Shown: piece after piece, positions 25,545-34,879 of the stretch
Layout of the letters: each line of letters starts with the position of its first letter
How positions within the stretch are numbered: position 1 is the first letter of the stretch
From: Paenibacillus sp. BIC5C1
GTDB lineage: Bacteria > Bacillota > Bacilli > Paenibacillales > Paenibacillaceae
Length of the DNA stretch: 64,000 bases
NCBI RefSeq assembly: GCF_032399705.1
Contig: NZ_CP135922.1
Location: forward strand, 1,550,001 to 1,614,000
Direction of reading: 5' to 3'
The notes under the pieces: model-generated
Database searches by the model: none
Told to the model about the DNA's origin: nothing
The model's input: only the letters and a program-made list of their open reading frames with translations
Program-made: the position numbers and the translations under genes

Positions 25545-26894
25545 CTAGAATAACAGAATGGTCTGGATAATCAGATACACATTCAGGACAACGATAACTC
25601 CAGCAATGATCCAGGAGATGATTTTGAGCCACAGCTTGTTGGCAAAAGCCCCCATGCTTTTTTTGTCACTCGTAAACATCACCAGTGGAATGACGGCAAA
25701 GGGTAGCTGTAAAGACAGCACAACCTGGCTCAGAATCAGCAGTTCCTCTGTTCCGTGCTCTCCGGCAATGGCTGTTACGATAACTGCCGGAATGATTGCA
25801 ATCAGACGTGTAACCAGTCGACGAAGCCATGCTGGGATACGAATGTTCAGGAAGCCTTCCATTACAATCTGTCCGGACAACGTGCCGGTGAGTGTAGAGT
25901 TCTGGCCGGAAGCCAGCAGGGCTACACCGAAGAGGATGCTGGCGATGGTAGTACCCAGCAGAGGTGTCAACAGGTGGTAAGCATCCGTAATTTCCGCGAC
26001 CTGAGTCATACCTGCACTATGGAACACGGCAGCAGACACAATCAGAATAGCAGCATTGATGAAAAGGGCCAGCGTTAAAGCAATGGTTGAATCCATGGTG
26101 GAATACCGGATCGCTTCTTTTTTGCCCTGAGGTGTCTGTTCAATCTGACGTGTCTGCACGATGGAAGAGTGCAGATACAGATTATGGGGCATCACGGTAG
26201 CACCGATAATCCCGATAGCGATGTAGAGCATGGCTGGATTTTGCAAAATCTCGGCACTGGGTACAAAACCATGCATGACGCCGCCCATATCCGGTTTAGC
26301 GAGAAACAGGTCAATCCCGAAGCAGAGGGCGATGGTAGCCATCAGCACAATAACGAGCGATTCCAATGCTCGGAAGCCTTTATTTTGCAGCAAAAGAATG
26401 ACGAGTACATCGACAGCAGTAATTATGACGCCGTATAACATGGGAATGTTGAACAGCAGCTTGAGCGCGATGGCCGAACCAATAACCTCGGCAAGGTCGG
26501 TGGCTGCAATCGCAAGCTCACACAAGATCCATAACACCATAACCACAGGCATACTGAACCGTTCGCGGCAGGCTTGGGCCAAATCCCGTCCTGTGACAAT
26601 CCCGAGCTTGCCAGCGAGAGACTGTAATACTACAGCCATTAGATTTGAAATCAGAATAACGGACAATAACGTGTAACCGAATTGTGAACCACCGGCAATA
26701 TCCGTTGCCCAGTTCCCAGGATCCATATATCCAACGGCAACGAGGTAACCCGGTCCAACAAAAGCAAGGAACTTTTTCCACCAAGCAGCGTTCTGAGGCA
26801 CCTTCATGGAGCTGTGGGCTTCCCCGAGAGATGGGGCCATACCCGCAGCCAATGGTTCATTTGAAGGAGCGTTGAACGGATTTTTTTTACTCAT
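25545..26894 (-). CDS. mntH: Nramp-family divalent metal transporter MntH
   Basis: 449 residues with about eleven membrane segments. The Nramp signature [15 protein letters not shown] lies near residues 57-70 and the metal-binding [10 protein letters not shown] lies near 233. It imports manganese (and iron) with protons. About 50 residues before the first segment are polar. I see no clear MntR box upstream, so regulation is open. The 390-bp gap to ohr is AT-rich and holds no other gene. Confidence 0.95.
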   Translation of the reverse strand: MSKKNPFNAPSNEPLAAGMAPSLGEAHSSMKVPQNAAWWKKFLAFVGPGYLVAVGYMDPGNWATDIAGGSQFGYTLLSVILISNLMAVVLQSLAGKLGIVTGRDLAQACRERFSMPVVMVLWILCELAIAATDLAEVIGSAIALKLLFNIPMLYGVIITAVDVLVILLLQNKGFRALESLVIVLMATIALCFGIDLFLAKPDMGGVMHGFVPSAEILQNPAMLYIAIGIIGATVMPHNLYLHSSIVQTRQIEQTPQGKKEAIRYSTMDSTIALTLALFINAAILIVSAAVFHSAGMTQVAEITDAYHLLTPLLGTTIASILFGVALLASGQNSTLTGTLSGQIVMEGFLNIRIPAWLRRLVTRLIAIIPAVIVTAIAGEHGTEELLILSQVVLSLQLPFAVIPLVMFTSDKKSMGAFANKLWLKIISWIIAGVIVVLNVYLIIQTILLF

Positions 26895-27233
26895 AATATA
26901 ATCACCCGACTTTGAAGTATTGATATTCTATATGAAGAGGAACGGTGTCATTCCTTTGATTACATTTGAAGAGTTAAATCAAAATCAAAAGCGTAATTAA
27001 ACTACTTTTCATATGTCTAAACGTTTATGTTTATACTTACATTGTACTCCTTCAATTATTTTTGTCTAGTGCAACTTTTGTGTATGAGGACAAAATTTAC
27101 CGGAGGATGAATTGTGCCTTAGTATATTACCCAACCTTAAATAAATTACCTGTATTCCTTTCCCAATGCATGAAAAAGATAAAGATGTAAAACCTGAATA
27201 AGGATCAACAACGTTTCAAAATGAGCCAGAAGT

Positions 27234-27248
27234 TTAAATTGAATTGTA
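27234..27248 (+). promoter_or_regulatory. weak OhrR-like site upstream of ohr
   Basis: TTAAATTGAATTGTA matches 12 of 15 bases of the Bacillus OhrR palindrome TACAATTAAATTGTA. It is 38 bases before the ohr start. AT-richness makes chance matches common. Confidence 0.3.
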
Positions 27249-27285
27249 GGCAGTAAAAAACTTAAAGGTGAAGGAGAGATTCTTA

Positions 27286-27705
27286 ATGGAAGCTTTATAT
27301 ACAGCAACAGCGACAGTTAAAGGTGGACGTACAGGTTCGGTAGCTTCTTCGGATGGAGTGCTCAAGCATGATCTGAAAATGCCCAAAGAACTTGGAGGCT
27401 CTGGTGGTGAAGGAACCAATCCTGAGCAGCTCTTTGCAGCGGGGTATGGTGCATGTTATGAAAGTGCTCTTGCCAATGTGGCACGCAAAGCGGGCGTGAA
27501 ATTGGAGAATGTGGTGGTCACCAGTAATGTATCCATCGGCAAAGATCCGGCAGATGATGGTTTCCAACTGTCTGTACGTTTGGATGTGAGTATGCCTGGC
27601 GTCGATCACAGTCAAGCAGAAGACCTTGCTCGTAAGGCACATGATTTCTGTCCTTATTCCAAAGCAACACGCGGCAATATTGATGTGGTACTTAATGTAG
27701 TTTAA
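27286..27705 (+). CDS. organic hydroperoxide resistance protein Ohr
   Basis: 139 residues, usual Ohr length, from the ATG at 27286 after AAGGAGAG. The two catalytic cysteines are Cys57 (AAGYGACYES) and Cys122 (FCPYSKATRGN), with the OsmC/Ohr fold around them. It reduces organic peroxides with dihydrolipoyl carriers. Single gene with its own terminator. Confidence 0.95.
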   Translation: MEALYTATATVKGGRTGSVASSDGVLKHDLKMPKELGGSGGEGTNPEQLFAAGYGACYESALANVARKAGVKLENVVVTSNVSIGKDPADDGFQLSVRLDVSMPGVDHSQAEDLARKAHDFCPYSKATRGNIDVVLNVV

Positions 27706-27774
27706 GACCTGACTCGTAGGAGTAAAGGGAACATATAGAGCAGGGTATCTCAGGATACCTGATGTTCGAGTACA

Positions 27775-27808
27775 AGACCCTGCTGGCCTTCGGCAGGGTT
27801 TTGTTTTT
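27775..27808 (+). terminator. terminator after ohr
   Basis: ACCCTGC/GCAGGGT stem with a GC-rich loop, followed by TTTTG and more T. Confidence 0.75.
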
Positions 27809-27909
27809 ATAATACAGTTGAGATGCAGGAGATTGCATGTTGAACAGCGTACTATTTTACATAATCTACTCTTGCTTGAAGTCATACATTCGAATAAGGG
27901 GGAACGACA

Positions 27910-28155
27910 ATGAGTATTGAAGAGATGATAGAACGGCGATTTGTATGTACCAAGTGCAGGGGTACGGATTGTAACATTAAGGAAGTGTCCATGTCAGGAG
28001 CGGGACTTAGCAAAATGTTTGATATTCAGCATAATCATTATCTCTTCGTTGCCTGTTCTTCCTGTGGATATGTTGAAGTATTCGATCCGGATGTGTTGAA
28101 AGGGAAAAAACAGGGTCAGGTGGGTACCATTCTTGATATTCTATTTGGTGGGTAA
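27910..28155 (+). CDS. zinc-ribbon protein
   Basis: 81 residues. A four-Cys zinc ribbon is formed by CTKCRGTDC and ACSSCGY, like small nucleic-acid-binding Zn-ribbon proteins of Firmicutes. Downstream is an aspartate-rich, GKKQGQ tail. Ribosome site GGGGGAAC. Function unknown; binding of nucleic acid is a family-based guess. Confidence 0.8.
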   Translation: MSIEEMIERRFVCTKCRGTDCNIKEVSMSGAGLSKMFDIQHNHYLFVACSSCGYVEVFDPDVLKGKKQGQVGTILDILFGG

Positions 28156-28253
28156 ATGTGCGTGAGTTGACATCGAACTAAAATTTCTTTAATATGACTT
28201 AGTACTGAGAAGTGTCATTGCTTGAACCAAATTTGAATTGACAGGTGATATCC

Positions 28254-28532
28254 ATGTCTTATAGACCGCGTATTGCAAAATTGGAAGTAGCTAGTAAAAA
28301 TGAAAAAGACGGATTGTATGAATTTACAATGAAATTGGTAGATGGTACACAGTGCCGTGTATTCTACTCCCATTCCCCAGAATGGAAGATGACCAATATC
28401 AGCCGTCTACAGAAAACGCCTTGTCCAGTATGCCGCAAAGATTTCATTTGCAAATGCATGGACCAGTGGGCTGGTGACCTGCACCAACAAATGATCGATG
28501 ACCAATGGATGGAAAAGGCAATTGCCGAGTAA
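28254..28532 (+). CDS. small hypothetical protein with four cysteines
   Basis: 92 residues from the ATG at 28254 after AGGTGAT. CPVCRKDFICKC near residues 58-69 could be a metal site. The N-terminal half reads as beta strands, KLEVASKNEKDGLYEFTMKL. No known family. Single gene with its own terminator, near other small zinc proteins. Confidence 0.7.
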   Translation: MSYRPRIAKLEVASKNEKDGLYEFTMKLVDGTQCRVFYSHSPEWKMTNISRLQKTPCPVCRKDFICKCMDQWAGDLHQQMIDDQWMEKAIAE

Positions 28533-28548
28533 TTGCCAAAACAGATAC

Positions 28549-28580
28549 GAGCGTGGGCGTAGAGCCTGCGCTCTTTTTCT
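28549..28580 (+). terminator. terminator after the 92-residue gene
   Basis: GAGCGTGGGC/GCCTGCGCTC stem with a GTAGA loop and a T run. Confidence 0.8.
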
Positions 28581-28676
28581 ATTTTCCGTTACACTTAAAT
28601 AAAATGTAAAAAAAGCGACCACGATGAATCAAAACGGGTAAGTTACTCTAATAGCACACATGAGGAGGCCGCGATT

Positions 28677-29099
28677 ATGATAGCAAACCAAATGGATCAG
28701 CATCAGGGACACCCGATTGTGCTTGTGGACGGAGTCTGTCATTTCTGCCAAGGATTAACGAAGTGGATAATCAAGCGTGACCCTGAGGGGAAATTTCATT
28801 TTGCATCACTTCAATCGGATGTAGCGAAAAAATTGCTGGAGAAGGGCAATTTGTCCACGGACAGCATGGACACTTTTGTACTCATTGAGGATGGAAAATA
28901 TTATACTCGTTCAACCGCAGCGCTGCGTCTGGCCAAAGGTTTGAAATTCCCCTATCCATTATTGTACGTGTTGATTATTGTACCGAGATTTATTCGAAAT
29001 GCCATATATAACATGGTAGCTCGCAATCGATATCGATGGTTCGGTAAAGATGAAGTGTGTATGCTGCCCACACCTGACATTAAGGATCGATTCCTTTAA
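28677..29099 (+). CDS. DCC-family (YuxK-like) thiol protein
   Basis: 140 residues. The DCC signature VLVDGVCHFCQGLTKWI (CxxC pattern) sits near residues 16-32 and the DUF393 body follows (HFASLQSDVAKKLLE, STAALRLAKGLKFPYPLLYV). Predicted thiol-disulfide oxidoreductase-like fold. Ribosome site GGAGG before the ATG. Substrate unknown. Confidence 0.88.
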   Translation: MIANQMDQHQGHPIVLVDGVCHFCQGLTKWIIKRDPEGKFHFASLQSDVAKKLLEKGNLSTDSMDTFVLIEDGKYYTRSTAALRLAKGLKFPYPLLYVLIIVPRFIRNAIYNMVARNRYRWFGKDEVCMLPTPDIKDRFL

Positions 29100-29198
29100 A
29101 AGGCTAAAGTGTGACAAATTGTATCGGCAACGATTGATTAATAACGGAAATAATTGGGTAATGAGTACGGATCAATTCTTTTTTGGGAGGCAAATAAC

Positions 29199-30062
29199 TT
29201 GAAGAAGTGGACTACATTAATTATTGGGGCATTATTAGCAGTAAGCATGACAGCTTGCAGTAGCGATGCAGATAACAGTACAGCAACGCCGCCAGCTGGC
29301 AACGAAACGTCTAACGAGGGTAATACAACTGCGGAGCAGGAGACAAAGACCCCTACATTGGACGAGTTAATTGAGAAAACAAATGCAGCAACTAAGGACA
29401 TGAAAAGTTTCACTACGGAAGCCAATATCGATCAAAAATTGAAACTGGTAGCTGGCGAGCAGTCCCAGGATCAACAGGTGAAAACATCGCTGAAGATGGA
29501 TATCATTAAAGATCCAATGATGATCTATCAGGAGATGAAAATGGAAATGTCCGGACAGGAAGCGCAAAATGTGAAGCAGTACATCACTTCGGATAAGATT
29601 TATTCGCAGGTGGGAGATCAATGGGTCAAAATTCCTGATGAACAAACGAAACCACTGATTGAGCAAATGCAGGCAAGCATGAAACCGGAAGGTGAGCTGG
29701 ATCAATTTAAAAAGATTGCCGAAGACACCAAAATTACGGAAGAAGGCGATAACTATGTCATTAACGCTGACGTATCCGGAGATAACGTGAAGGAACTGGC
29801 CAAAGCAGTCATGGAGCAAAACGGATCGGATGCCCAAACTCAGGCGATGCTTGATCAAATGAATATTACCAGCATGAAAATGAAATATATGATCAACAAA
29901 GAAACCTATCTGCCTGCAAGTACGGATGTCAATATGGTTATGGATATGGAGCAGGAGGGACAGAAAATCTCGATGGACATGAAAATGACCAGCACGTTCT
30001 CTAACCATAACGGTGTGAAAGAGATTAAGATCCCGCAAGAGGCATTGGATAGTGCGAAATAA
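29199..30062 (+). CDS. secreted lipoprotein, DUF6612-like
   Basis: 287 residues from a TTG at 29199, eight bases after GGGAGG. Lipoprotein signal peptide ends at lipobox MTAC (Cys20), then a Ser/Thr/Pro linker. The mature part (about 55-287) resembles the LolA/LppX-like DUF6612 family of Firmicutes, rich in Met and Lys with repeated KMEMS/MKMK-type strands. It probably binds a lipid-like ligand at the membrane surface. Function unknown. Followed by a long gap without a clear gene. Confidence 0.82.
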   Translation: MKKWTTLIIGALLAVSMTACSSDADNSTATPPAGNETSNEGNTTAEQETKTPTLDELIEKTNAATKDMKSFTTEANIDQKLKLVAGEQSQDQQVKTSLKMDIIKDPMMIYQEMKMEMSGQEAQNVKQYITSDKIYSQVGDQWVKIPDEQTKPLIEQMQASMKPEGELDQFKKIAEDTKITEEGDNYVINADVSGDNVKELAKAVMEQNGSDAQTQAMLDQMNITSMKMKYMINKETYLPASTDVNMVMDMEQEGQKISMDMKMTSTFSNHNGVKEIKIPQEALDSAK

Positions 30063-30829
30063 GAAGGCAAGGATAGCGGGAGAGACTATTGAATGAGAAG
30101 TTAATCTGATAAAAGTTGCTTAAGATGTGTATCTTCTGAAGAAGGCACTTCTGATATGAATTTATGTGAACCAACAGGTTCGGCGGATTCAATCAGGGGT
30201 GTTTTTCTTTTTTTTGTATGCGTTTTGTGGTCAGAGTATTAACAAACGGGTGAGCAGTAGTGGCTTCCGCATGGGGAGTGATAAGCCTATAGCGTACCGG
30301 GCTACAAAGGACCTTGTCTCGAAGGTGCACAGGACTGGGAATGAGTGAGTGAGGTCTCTTACGGAGTGAGTGTTCATGCGTCATAGGCTCTAGCAGATTG
30401 CCTCAAGAGATCGCATCACTTCCGTTAACCGAATCCATTCGTGTCCTCAAATATGACTGACAGAAGCTCTCTCCCTTGGTCATATAGGGTCCGGTTGTGG
30501 ACCACAAGGGTGATATCCTGACTGAATCCTCATCCTTGACTTAGGAATCAAATCAAACGTCTTAACACACAGAAATGGTCAGAGATAGTCTCCATTGCCA
30601 TGCTTGCGTCGTGCCATCCAATTCCTACACTGGAAACGGAGCAATCTTCATTACAGCTACCTCAGCTACTTGGTTGGAAGTAGGCTCATAGCTACACTGT
30701 TGTTTGCTTCTGCTGAACTTTTTCCCTTGGCGAAAGCTCTTGGATTTTCTACAATAGTCATGTAAGCGAATCGATTTAGGGTTGGTAGGAAGCTGGAGAA
30801 AGTCTATTTCAGGGAAGAAGGTTGGAGAA
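30063..30829. other. ~770-bp stretch without a convincing gene
   Basis: No reading frame with a ribosome site and plausible composition is seen. It has a more even base composition than the intergenic DNA around it and several hairpins, for example GGTCC-GGTTGT-GGACC (about 30489-30504) and CTACTT-GGTTGG-AAGTAG (about 30663-30680). It may be a decayed mobile element, or a structured RNA; the evidence is not enough to choose. Short minus-strand frames here lack starts. Confidence 0.45.
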
Positions 30830-31213
30830 ATGATTGAATATGCACATATACACCACGTGAGTCTGGCTGTACGTGATTTGGAGGTTGCGAAGAAATTCTA
30901 TTCGGGTTTGCTCCGTATGCAGGAGATTGAACGTCCGCCGTTCAACTCCACAGGCACCTGGTATGCCCTTGGTAGTCAGCAGCTTCATCTATTACAGCAT
31001 CCGCAGGGACATACGCTTCGTGAGGCTGGCATCGATACTACAGATGGACATTTTGCGATCTGGGTGAAGAGTTACAAGGAGACATTGGATTGGCTGGAAC
31101 AGCAGGGAATTGAATATGAGGCAAGACCAGATAGTATTGCCGGGTTCGCACAAATTTTTGTGCTTGATCCTGACCGCAATATTATTGAGTTTGATGCACC
31201 TTATCATTCTTAA
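30830..31213 (+). CDS. VOC-family (glyoxalase-like) protein
   Basis: 127 residues from the ATG at 30830. The VOC fold shows as IHHVSLAVRDLEVAKKFYSG (first beta-alpha unit), LHLLQHPQGHTLREA, HFAIWVKSY and FVLDPDRNIIEFDAP, with metal ligands His8 or 9 and Glu in IIEFD. Members isomerise or dioxygenate small molecules, or bind antibiotics such as fosfomycin. Function here cannot be chosen. Confidence 0.88.
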   Translation: MIEYAHIHHVSLAVRDLEVAKKFYSGLLRMQEIERPPFNSTGTWYALGSQQLHLLQHPQGHTLREAGIDTTDGHFAIWVKSYKETLDWLEQQGIEYEARPDSIAGFAQIFVLDPDRNIIEFDAPYHS

Positions 31214-31334
31214 TTTGATTGGATTTTTGAAATAGGAGTAAAGAGATACTAGAAGAAAGAGTTTATTTTATAATTCTTAAATACCATTAATACTCTAAAT
31301 TGAGGGTTATTTACAAAATGGTACTTATGAAAAT

Positions 31335-31384
31335 AGCCTTCCATATACTGCATGTTCATGCGGGTATTGGATGGCTTTTTTTCG
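31335..31384 (+). repeat. repeated hairpin, copy 1 (terminator of the VOC gene)
   Basis: An imperfect palindrome with a T run. Its 35-base core (TCCATATACTGCATG, then TTCATGCGGGTATTGGATGG) differs at only five positions from 32253-32287. It can serve as the terminator of the VOC gene. Confidence 0.6.
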
Positions 31385-31505
31385 AGGAAGGGAATCAGAA
31401 TAAAAAGTCTAATAAATATACTTTGCTAAAATACATTAGGATATATTAGATAAATTATCATAGGAAAGAGGGGATGCGTTACATCCCCTCTGATTACGTA
31501 TGGGT

Positions 31506-31844
31506 TTATCGTACAGTGACTGTATAGAGTACAGTATCACCGTTAGGTAAATAACCGACTACTGTACAAACCCCAGGTGACAAACCAATTATTAATCCTT
31601 GTTGATTTAAATAAATGCCGCCATAGTCTCCACTAATCCAAAAGTTGGAGCCAGCAACTGTAATGCTCTCGCCAACTCTCAAACTAATAGGAACGGAAAT
31701 CTGATCTGCAAGAGTTATTACATTGGACGTTTCTGCAGAAGTAGTACTAGGACTTGGTGTAGTAGTACTAGCTGCGAAAGATGTAGAACCAACAGTGAAG
31801 CACGCAACGACAGTTAATAGACCAGTAATAAGTTTCTTTTTCAT
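31506..31844 (-). CDS. small secreted protein with Ig-like (BIG2-type) tail
   Basis: 112 residues from the ATG at 31844, nine bases after GAGAGG. A Sec signal peptide ends at about residue 25 (SFAAS), then a Ser/Thr/Pro linker. The C-terminal ~60 residues (LRVGESITVAGSNFW, GLIIGLSPGVCTVVGYLPNG) read as a bacterial Ig-like BIG2 fold. Probably a surface or extracellular binding domain; it may not be retained on the wall as no sorting motif or lipobox is present. It has its own promoter. Confidence 0.72.
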   Translation of the reverse strand: MKKKLITGLLTVVACFTVGSTSFAASTTTPSPSTTSAETSNVITLADQISVPISLRVGESITVAGSNFWISGDYGGIYLNQQGLIIGLSPGVCTVVGYLPNGDTVLYTVTVR

Positions 31845-31878
31845 CGTTATCATCCTCTCATATTTGGAATACAACTCT

Positions 31879-31907
31879 ATTATATAGAAAATATATCCAA
31901 TAGTAAA
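31879..31907 (-). promoter_or_regulatory. promoter of the small secreted protein
   Basis: Minus strand TTTACT (31907-31902), 17-bp spacer, TATAAT (31884-31879). The rest of the gap to the Tad operon is AT-rich and holds the second hairpin repeat. Confidence 0.65.
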
Positions 31908-32245
31908 CTATATTCGGAAAATAAAGTATTTTTTTGGATGAATATTATGTGAACCAAGGATTAATTTTGAGATACTCAATTTTGTGAAACTGCTAATAAT
32001 AATTTATTTTTTTCTCTGCAAATTGATAAAAATATTAAATATAGTGGTGTATCGTTACGAAAGGGATAAGCGATAGAATGTACAGTGACAAACATTGCGT
32101 AAACATGGAACTGATGCAACAAATGAGGTATATTACCTGAATAACAACTATAAGGAGTAAGAGGATTAGTGGAGCAGAATAAATCCCTTGCTCCTCCAGA
32201 AATTGTATGCTATATTATCCATACATTCATAGCACGTGACGGAAG

Positions 32246-32296
32246 CACCGTCCATACACTGCATATTCTTGCGGTTATTGGACGGTGCTTTTTTGT
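32246..32296 (+). repeat. repeated hairpin, copy 2, before the Tad operon
   Basis: AAGCACCGTCCA and TGGACGGTGCTT pair around ACTGCATATTCTTGCGGTTA and end in a T run, only 30 bases before the TadZ start. Core shared with 31335-31384. It may work as an attenuator for the Tad operon. Confidence 0.6.
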
Positions 32297-32323
32297 GCTT
32301 TTTTTGCAGGGAGGGGAGAAGAA

Positions 32324-33547
32324 TTGATTGTTCTTAAGGCAGTGCTGGCTTCCAAAGACAGAGAGTATATCAGCGCCTGGCTTGATTTTGTACAAGGCAG
32401 CTCGTCCGGCTCCGGTATACGATTTACCGCCTTTTCGCAATGGGAACCGTTCAGGGACTACATGAATGAACAGGGAGGCAGGGAACAGCCGGATCTGGTG
32501 ATTGCGGAGCCGGAGTTTCTAAACCATTGGCTGGGTAACGGTGGCGAAACCTCGGGTATTCCATGGCTGATGCTTAGTGAAGGAATGGATGAAGTCGATG
32601 AGGATAAACGACTGATGAAATATCAACCATTGCCTACACTGATGGACGCTGTTCTCAATGCTTGTCGGCAGCCGCGTCGGAAGAAGACTCATCGTCCAGG
32701 TCAGGAGACGCTTTCTATTGGAGTTGTATCAGCTTCCGGCGGGAGTGGCAAAACTGCCGTGGCGATGCATATGGCGAAGCAATTGGGGATTGCAGGATAC
32801 GCTGTTCTGTATCTCAATCTGGAGACGCTGGATAGCTCGATGCCGTTTCTGGAAAAAGGTTTGTCTAGAAGTGGGCAGCGTATACCTGATGCAGAAACAG
32901 GACTGTCACGTCTGCTTTACGATTTGAAGGTGGGCAGGAAGGAATCGGTTAAACAGGGACAAGCACAGTCTTCCTCCAAAGGGGTGGACGGATATGTACT
33001 GCGTCACGAAGCGCTGAAGTCGGATGTGTTTTGGCCGTTATCGAATCGGAAGGAATTGCTGCAAATGTCCCGTGAGGATACGAAGAGCCTTATTCGGTAT
33101 TTGGCGGACTGCGGGCAATATGATGTGCTCATTCTGGATGGGGACTCCGGTTGGGATGGACGCAGTGAGGGGATCTTCGATGCTTCCGATGCATTCGTGT
33201 GGCTGGTCGAGGATGACATCTCTTCCATGCACCGCTGGGGTCAATGGATGCAGCATATGGAGCGCACGAGGCCAGATCTGCATGAAAGTGTGTTGGACCG
33301 TGCCCACTTCATTGTCAACAAGTATCGGAACAACGTCATTAATGCCTTGCCAAGACCTGATCTGCATTTGGATGCTGTGCTGCCGTATATCCCTTCCTGG
33401 AAGCAACTTAGTCAGGAGGAAGTGATGCTCAGCTCACCGATCTTTCAACGCGAAGTGAAGAGGTTATGCGCCATGATCGTACAGGATGGGGAAGAAGAAC
33501 TAAAGCAGACAGGACGAATCCAGAAGGGTGATGTGTGGTCACTATGA
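32324..33547 (+). CDS. tadZ: Tad pilus ATPase-like protein TadZ/CpaE
   Basis: 407 residues from a TTG at 32324, five bases after GGAGGGGAG. The N-terminal ~120 residues are a receiver-like pseudo-domain. A P-loop ParA/MinD-like domain follows (ISASGGSGKTAVAMHMAKQL near residue 135), with an Asp-rich VLILDGDSGWDG Walker B. TadZ positions the pilus machine at one site in the cell. First gene of the Tad operon, whose start overlaps with the next gene. Confidence 0.85.
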   Translation: MIVLKAVLASKDREYISAWLDFVQGSSSGSGIRFTAFSQWEPFRDYMNEQGGREQPDLVIAEPEFLNHWLGNGGETSGIPWLMLSEGMDEVDEDKRLMKYQPLPTLMDAVLNACRQPRRKKTHRPGQETLSIGVVSASGGSGKTAVAMHMAKQLGIAGYAVLYLNLETLDSSMPFLEKGLSRSGQRIPDAETGLSRLLYDLKVGRKESVKQGQAQSSSKGVDGYVLRHEALKSDVFWPLSNRKELLQMSREDTKSLIRYLADCGQYDVLILDGDSGWDGRSEGIFDASDAFVWLVEDDISSMHRWGQWMQHMERTRPDLHESVLDRAHFIVNKYRNNVINALPRPDLHLDAVLPYIPSWKQLSQEEVMLSSPIFQREVKRLCAMIVQDGEEELKQTGRIQKGDVWSL

Positions 33548-34854
33548 TGGATTCATCTAAGATGATACTGGACCGAGAAGAGCAGTTTCAGATCATGCGT
33601 CGCGAGGTCAGGGAAGGCCTGGATTTGACGTCCTCTGCGGGAGACGAAGAACTGTGGCAGGGAATTGAGCGTAAAGTGCTTTCTGACCCGAAACTGAATG
33701 ATCTGACCTCCGGGGAGCGTCATACGCTGGTGCAGCGATTATTTGACTCCTTTCGAGGGCTGGATATTCTGCAACCATTGGTGGATCATCCTGAAATTAC
33801 GGAAATTATGATCAACAGCCACCGGGAAATTTTCGTTGAGCAGGAAGGTGAAGTCAGACAGATCACGCTGGAGTTCGAGTCCAGGGAACGATTGGAAGAC
33901 ATTATCCAGATGATTGTATCCGGGGTGAACCGGATTGTGAATGAGTCTTCTCCAATCGTGGATGCGAGATTGAAAGACGGCTCGCGGGTCAATATCGTGC
34001 TGCCTCCGATTGCGTTGAAGGGTCCGACCATGACGATTCGGAAATTCCCGAGTGAACCGATGAAGATGTCCGATCTGATTGGTAAAGGTGCCCTGCATGA
34101 AGAAGCGGCAGAGTTGCTGCAACAGTTGGTACGCAGTAAATACAATATTTTTATCGGTGGCGGAACCGGGTCGGGGAAAACCACTTTCCTAAATGCATTA
34201 TCTCAGTTTATCCCTGCGGATGAACGTATCATCACGATTGAGGACTCTGCTGAATTACAGATTGTCACGGTACCCAATCTGGTATCGCTGGAGACACGTA
34301 ATGCGAATACCGAGGGCAAGGGGCAAATATCCATTCGGGACTTGATCAAGTCATCCTTGCGGATGCGTCCAAATCGAATTGTCATTGGTGAGGTGCGGGG
34401 GGCAGAAGCGCTGGATATGTTGCAGGCTATGAACACTGGACATGATGGCTCGTTGTCTACGGGACACGCAAATACGATCTCTGATATGATCAGCAGATTG
34501 GAAACCATGGTGCTCAGCGGTGCGGATCTTCCCATCGCGGTTGTGCGCCAGCAGATCAGCTCGGCCATTGATATCTTTGTACATTTATCCCGGCTGCGCG
34601 ACCGTTCACGTCGGGTGACCGAGATTAGCGAAGTGATTGGCATGCAGGACGGAGAAGTACTGCTCAATCCACTGTTTCGTTTCCAGGAAATTGAAGAAAA
34701 AGAAGGCAAGATTATTGGCGGACTCGTGCAAGTTGGAACGCTGAGACAAGTGGATAAAATTCAGATGGCAGGGCTAGGGGAATGGTTGAACGAGTACATA
34801 GAACGAAATAGTGATGAGGTAAAGGATTTGGGATCGGATAACAACGTAAATTAG
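33535..34854 (+). CDS. tadA: Tad pilus assembly ATPase TadA/CpaF
   Basis: About 439 residues. Walker A is GGGTGSGKTTFLN near residues 206-218 and the Walker B region is RPNRIVIGEVRGAE; the Asp box, His box and CpaF N-terminal domain are present. This is the GspE-type motor that drives pilus assembly. The GTG start overlaps tadZ by 13 bases; an ATG at 33544 is an alternative. Confidence 0.93.
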   Translation: MVTMMDSSKMILDREEQFQIMRREVREGLDLTSSAGDEELWQGIERKVLSDPKLNDLTSGERHTLVQRLFDSFRGLDILQPLVDHPEITEIMINSHREIFVEQEGEVRQITLEFESRERLEDIIQMIVSGVNRIVNESSPIVDARLKDGSRVNIVLPPIALKGPTMTIRKFPSEPMKMSDLIGKGALHEEAAELLQQLVRSKYNIFIGGGTGSGKTTFLNALSQFIPADERIITIEDSAELQIVTVPNLVSLETRNANTEGKGQISIRDLIKSSLRMRPNRIVIGEVRGAEALDMLQAMNTGHDGSLSTGHANTISDMISRLETMVLSGADLPIAVVRQQISSAIDIFVHLSRLRDRSRRVTEISEVIGMQDGEVLLNPLFRFQEIEEKEGKIIGGLVQVGTLRQVDKIQMAGLGEWLNEYIERNSDEVKDLGSDNNVN

Positions 34855-34879
34855 ATGATTCTATTGGTAGGTGATGAAG

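Noticed and set aside
26895-27285. MntR-type box upstream of mntH
   Set aside because: No palindrome of the TTTGCCTTAAGGCAAA type found between mntH and ohr.
30193-30384. A 63-residue minus-strand frame
   Set aside because: No ribosome site and no similarity to a known transposase or other family; kept only as part of the unexplained gap.
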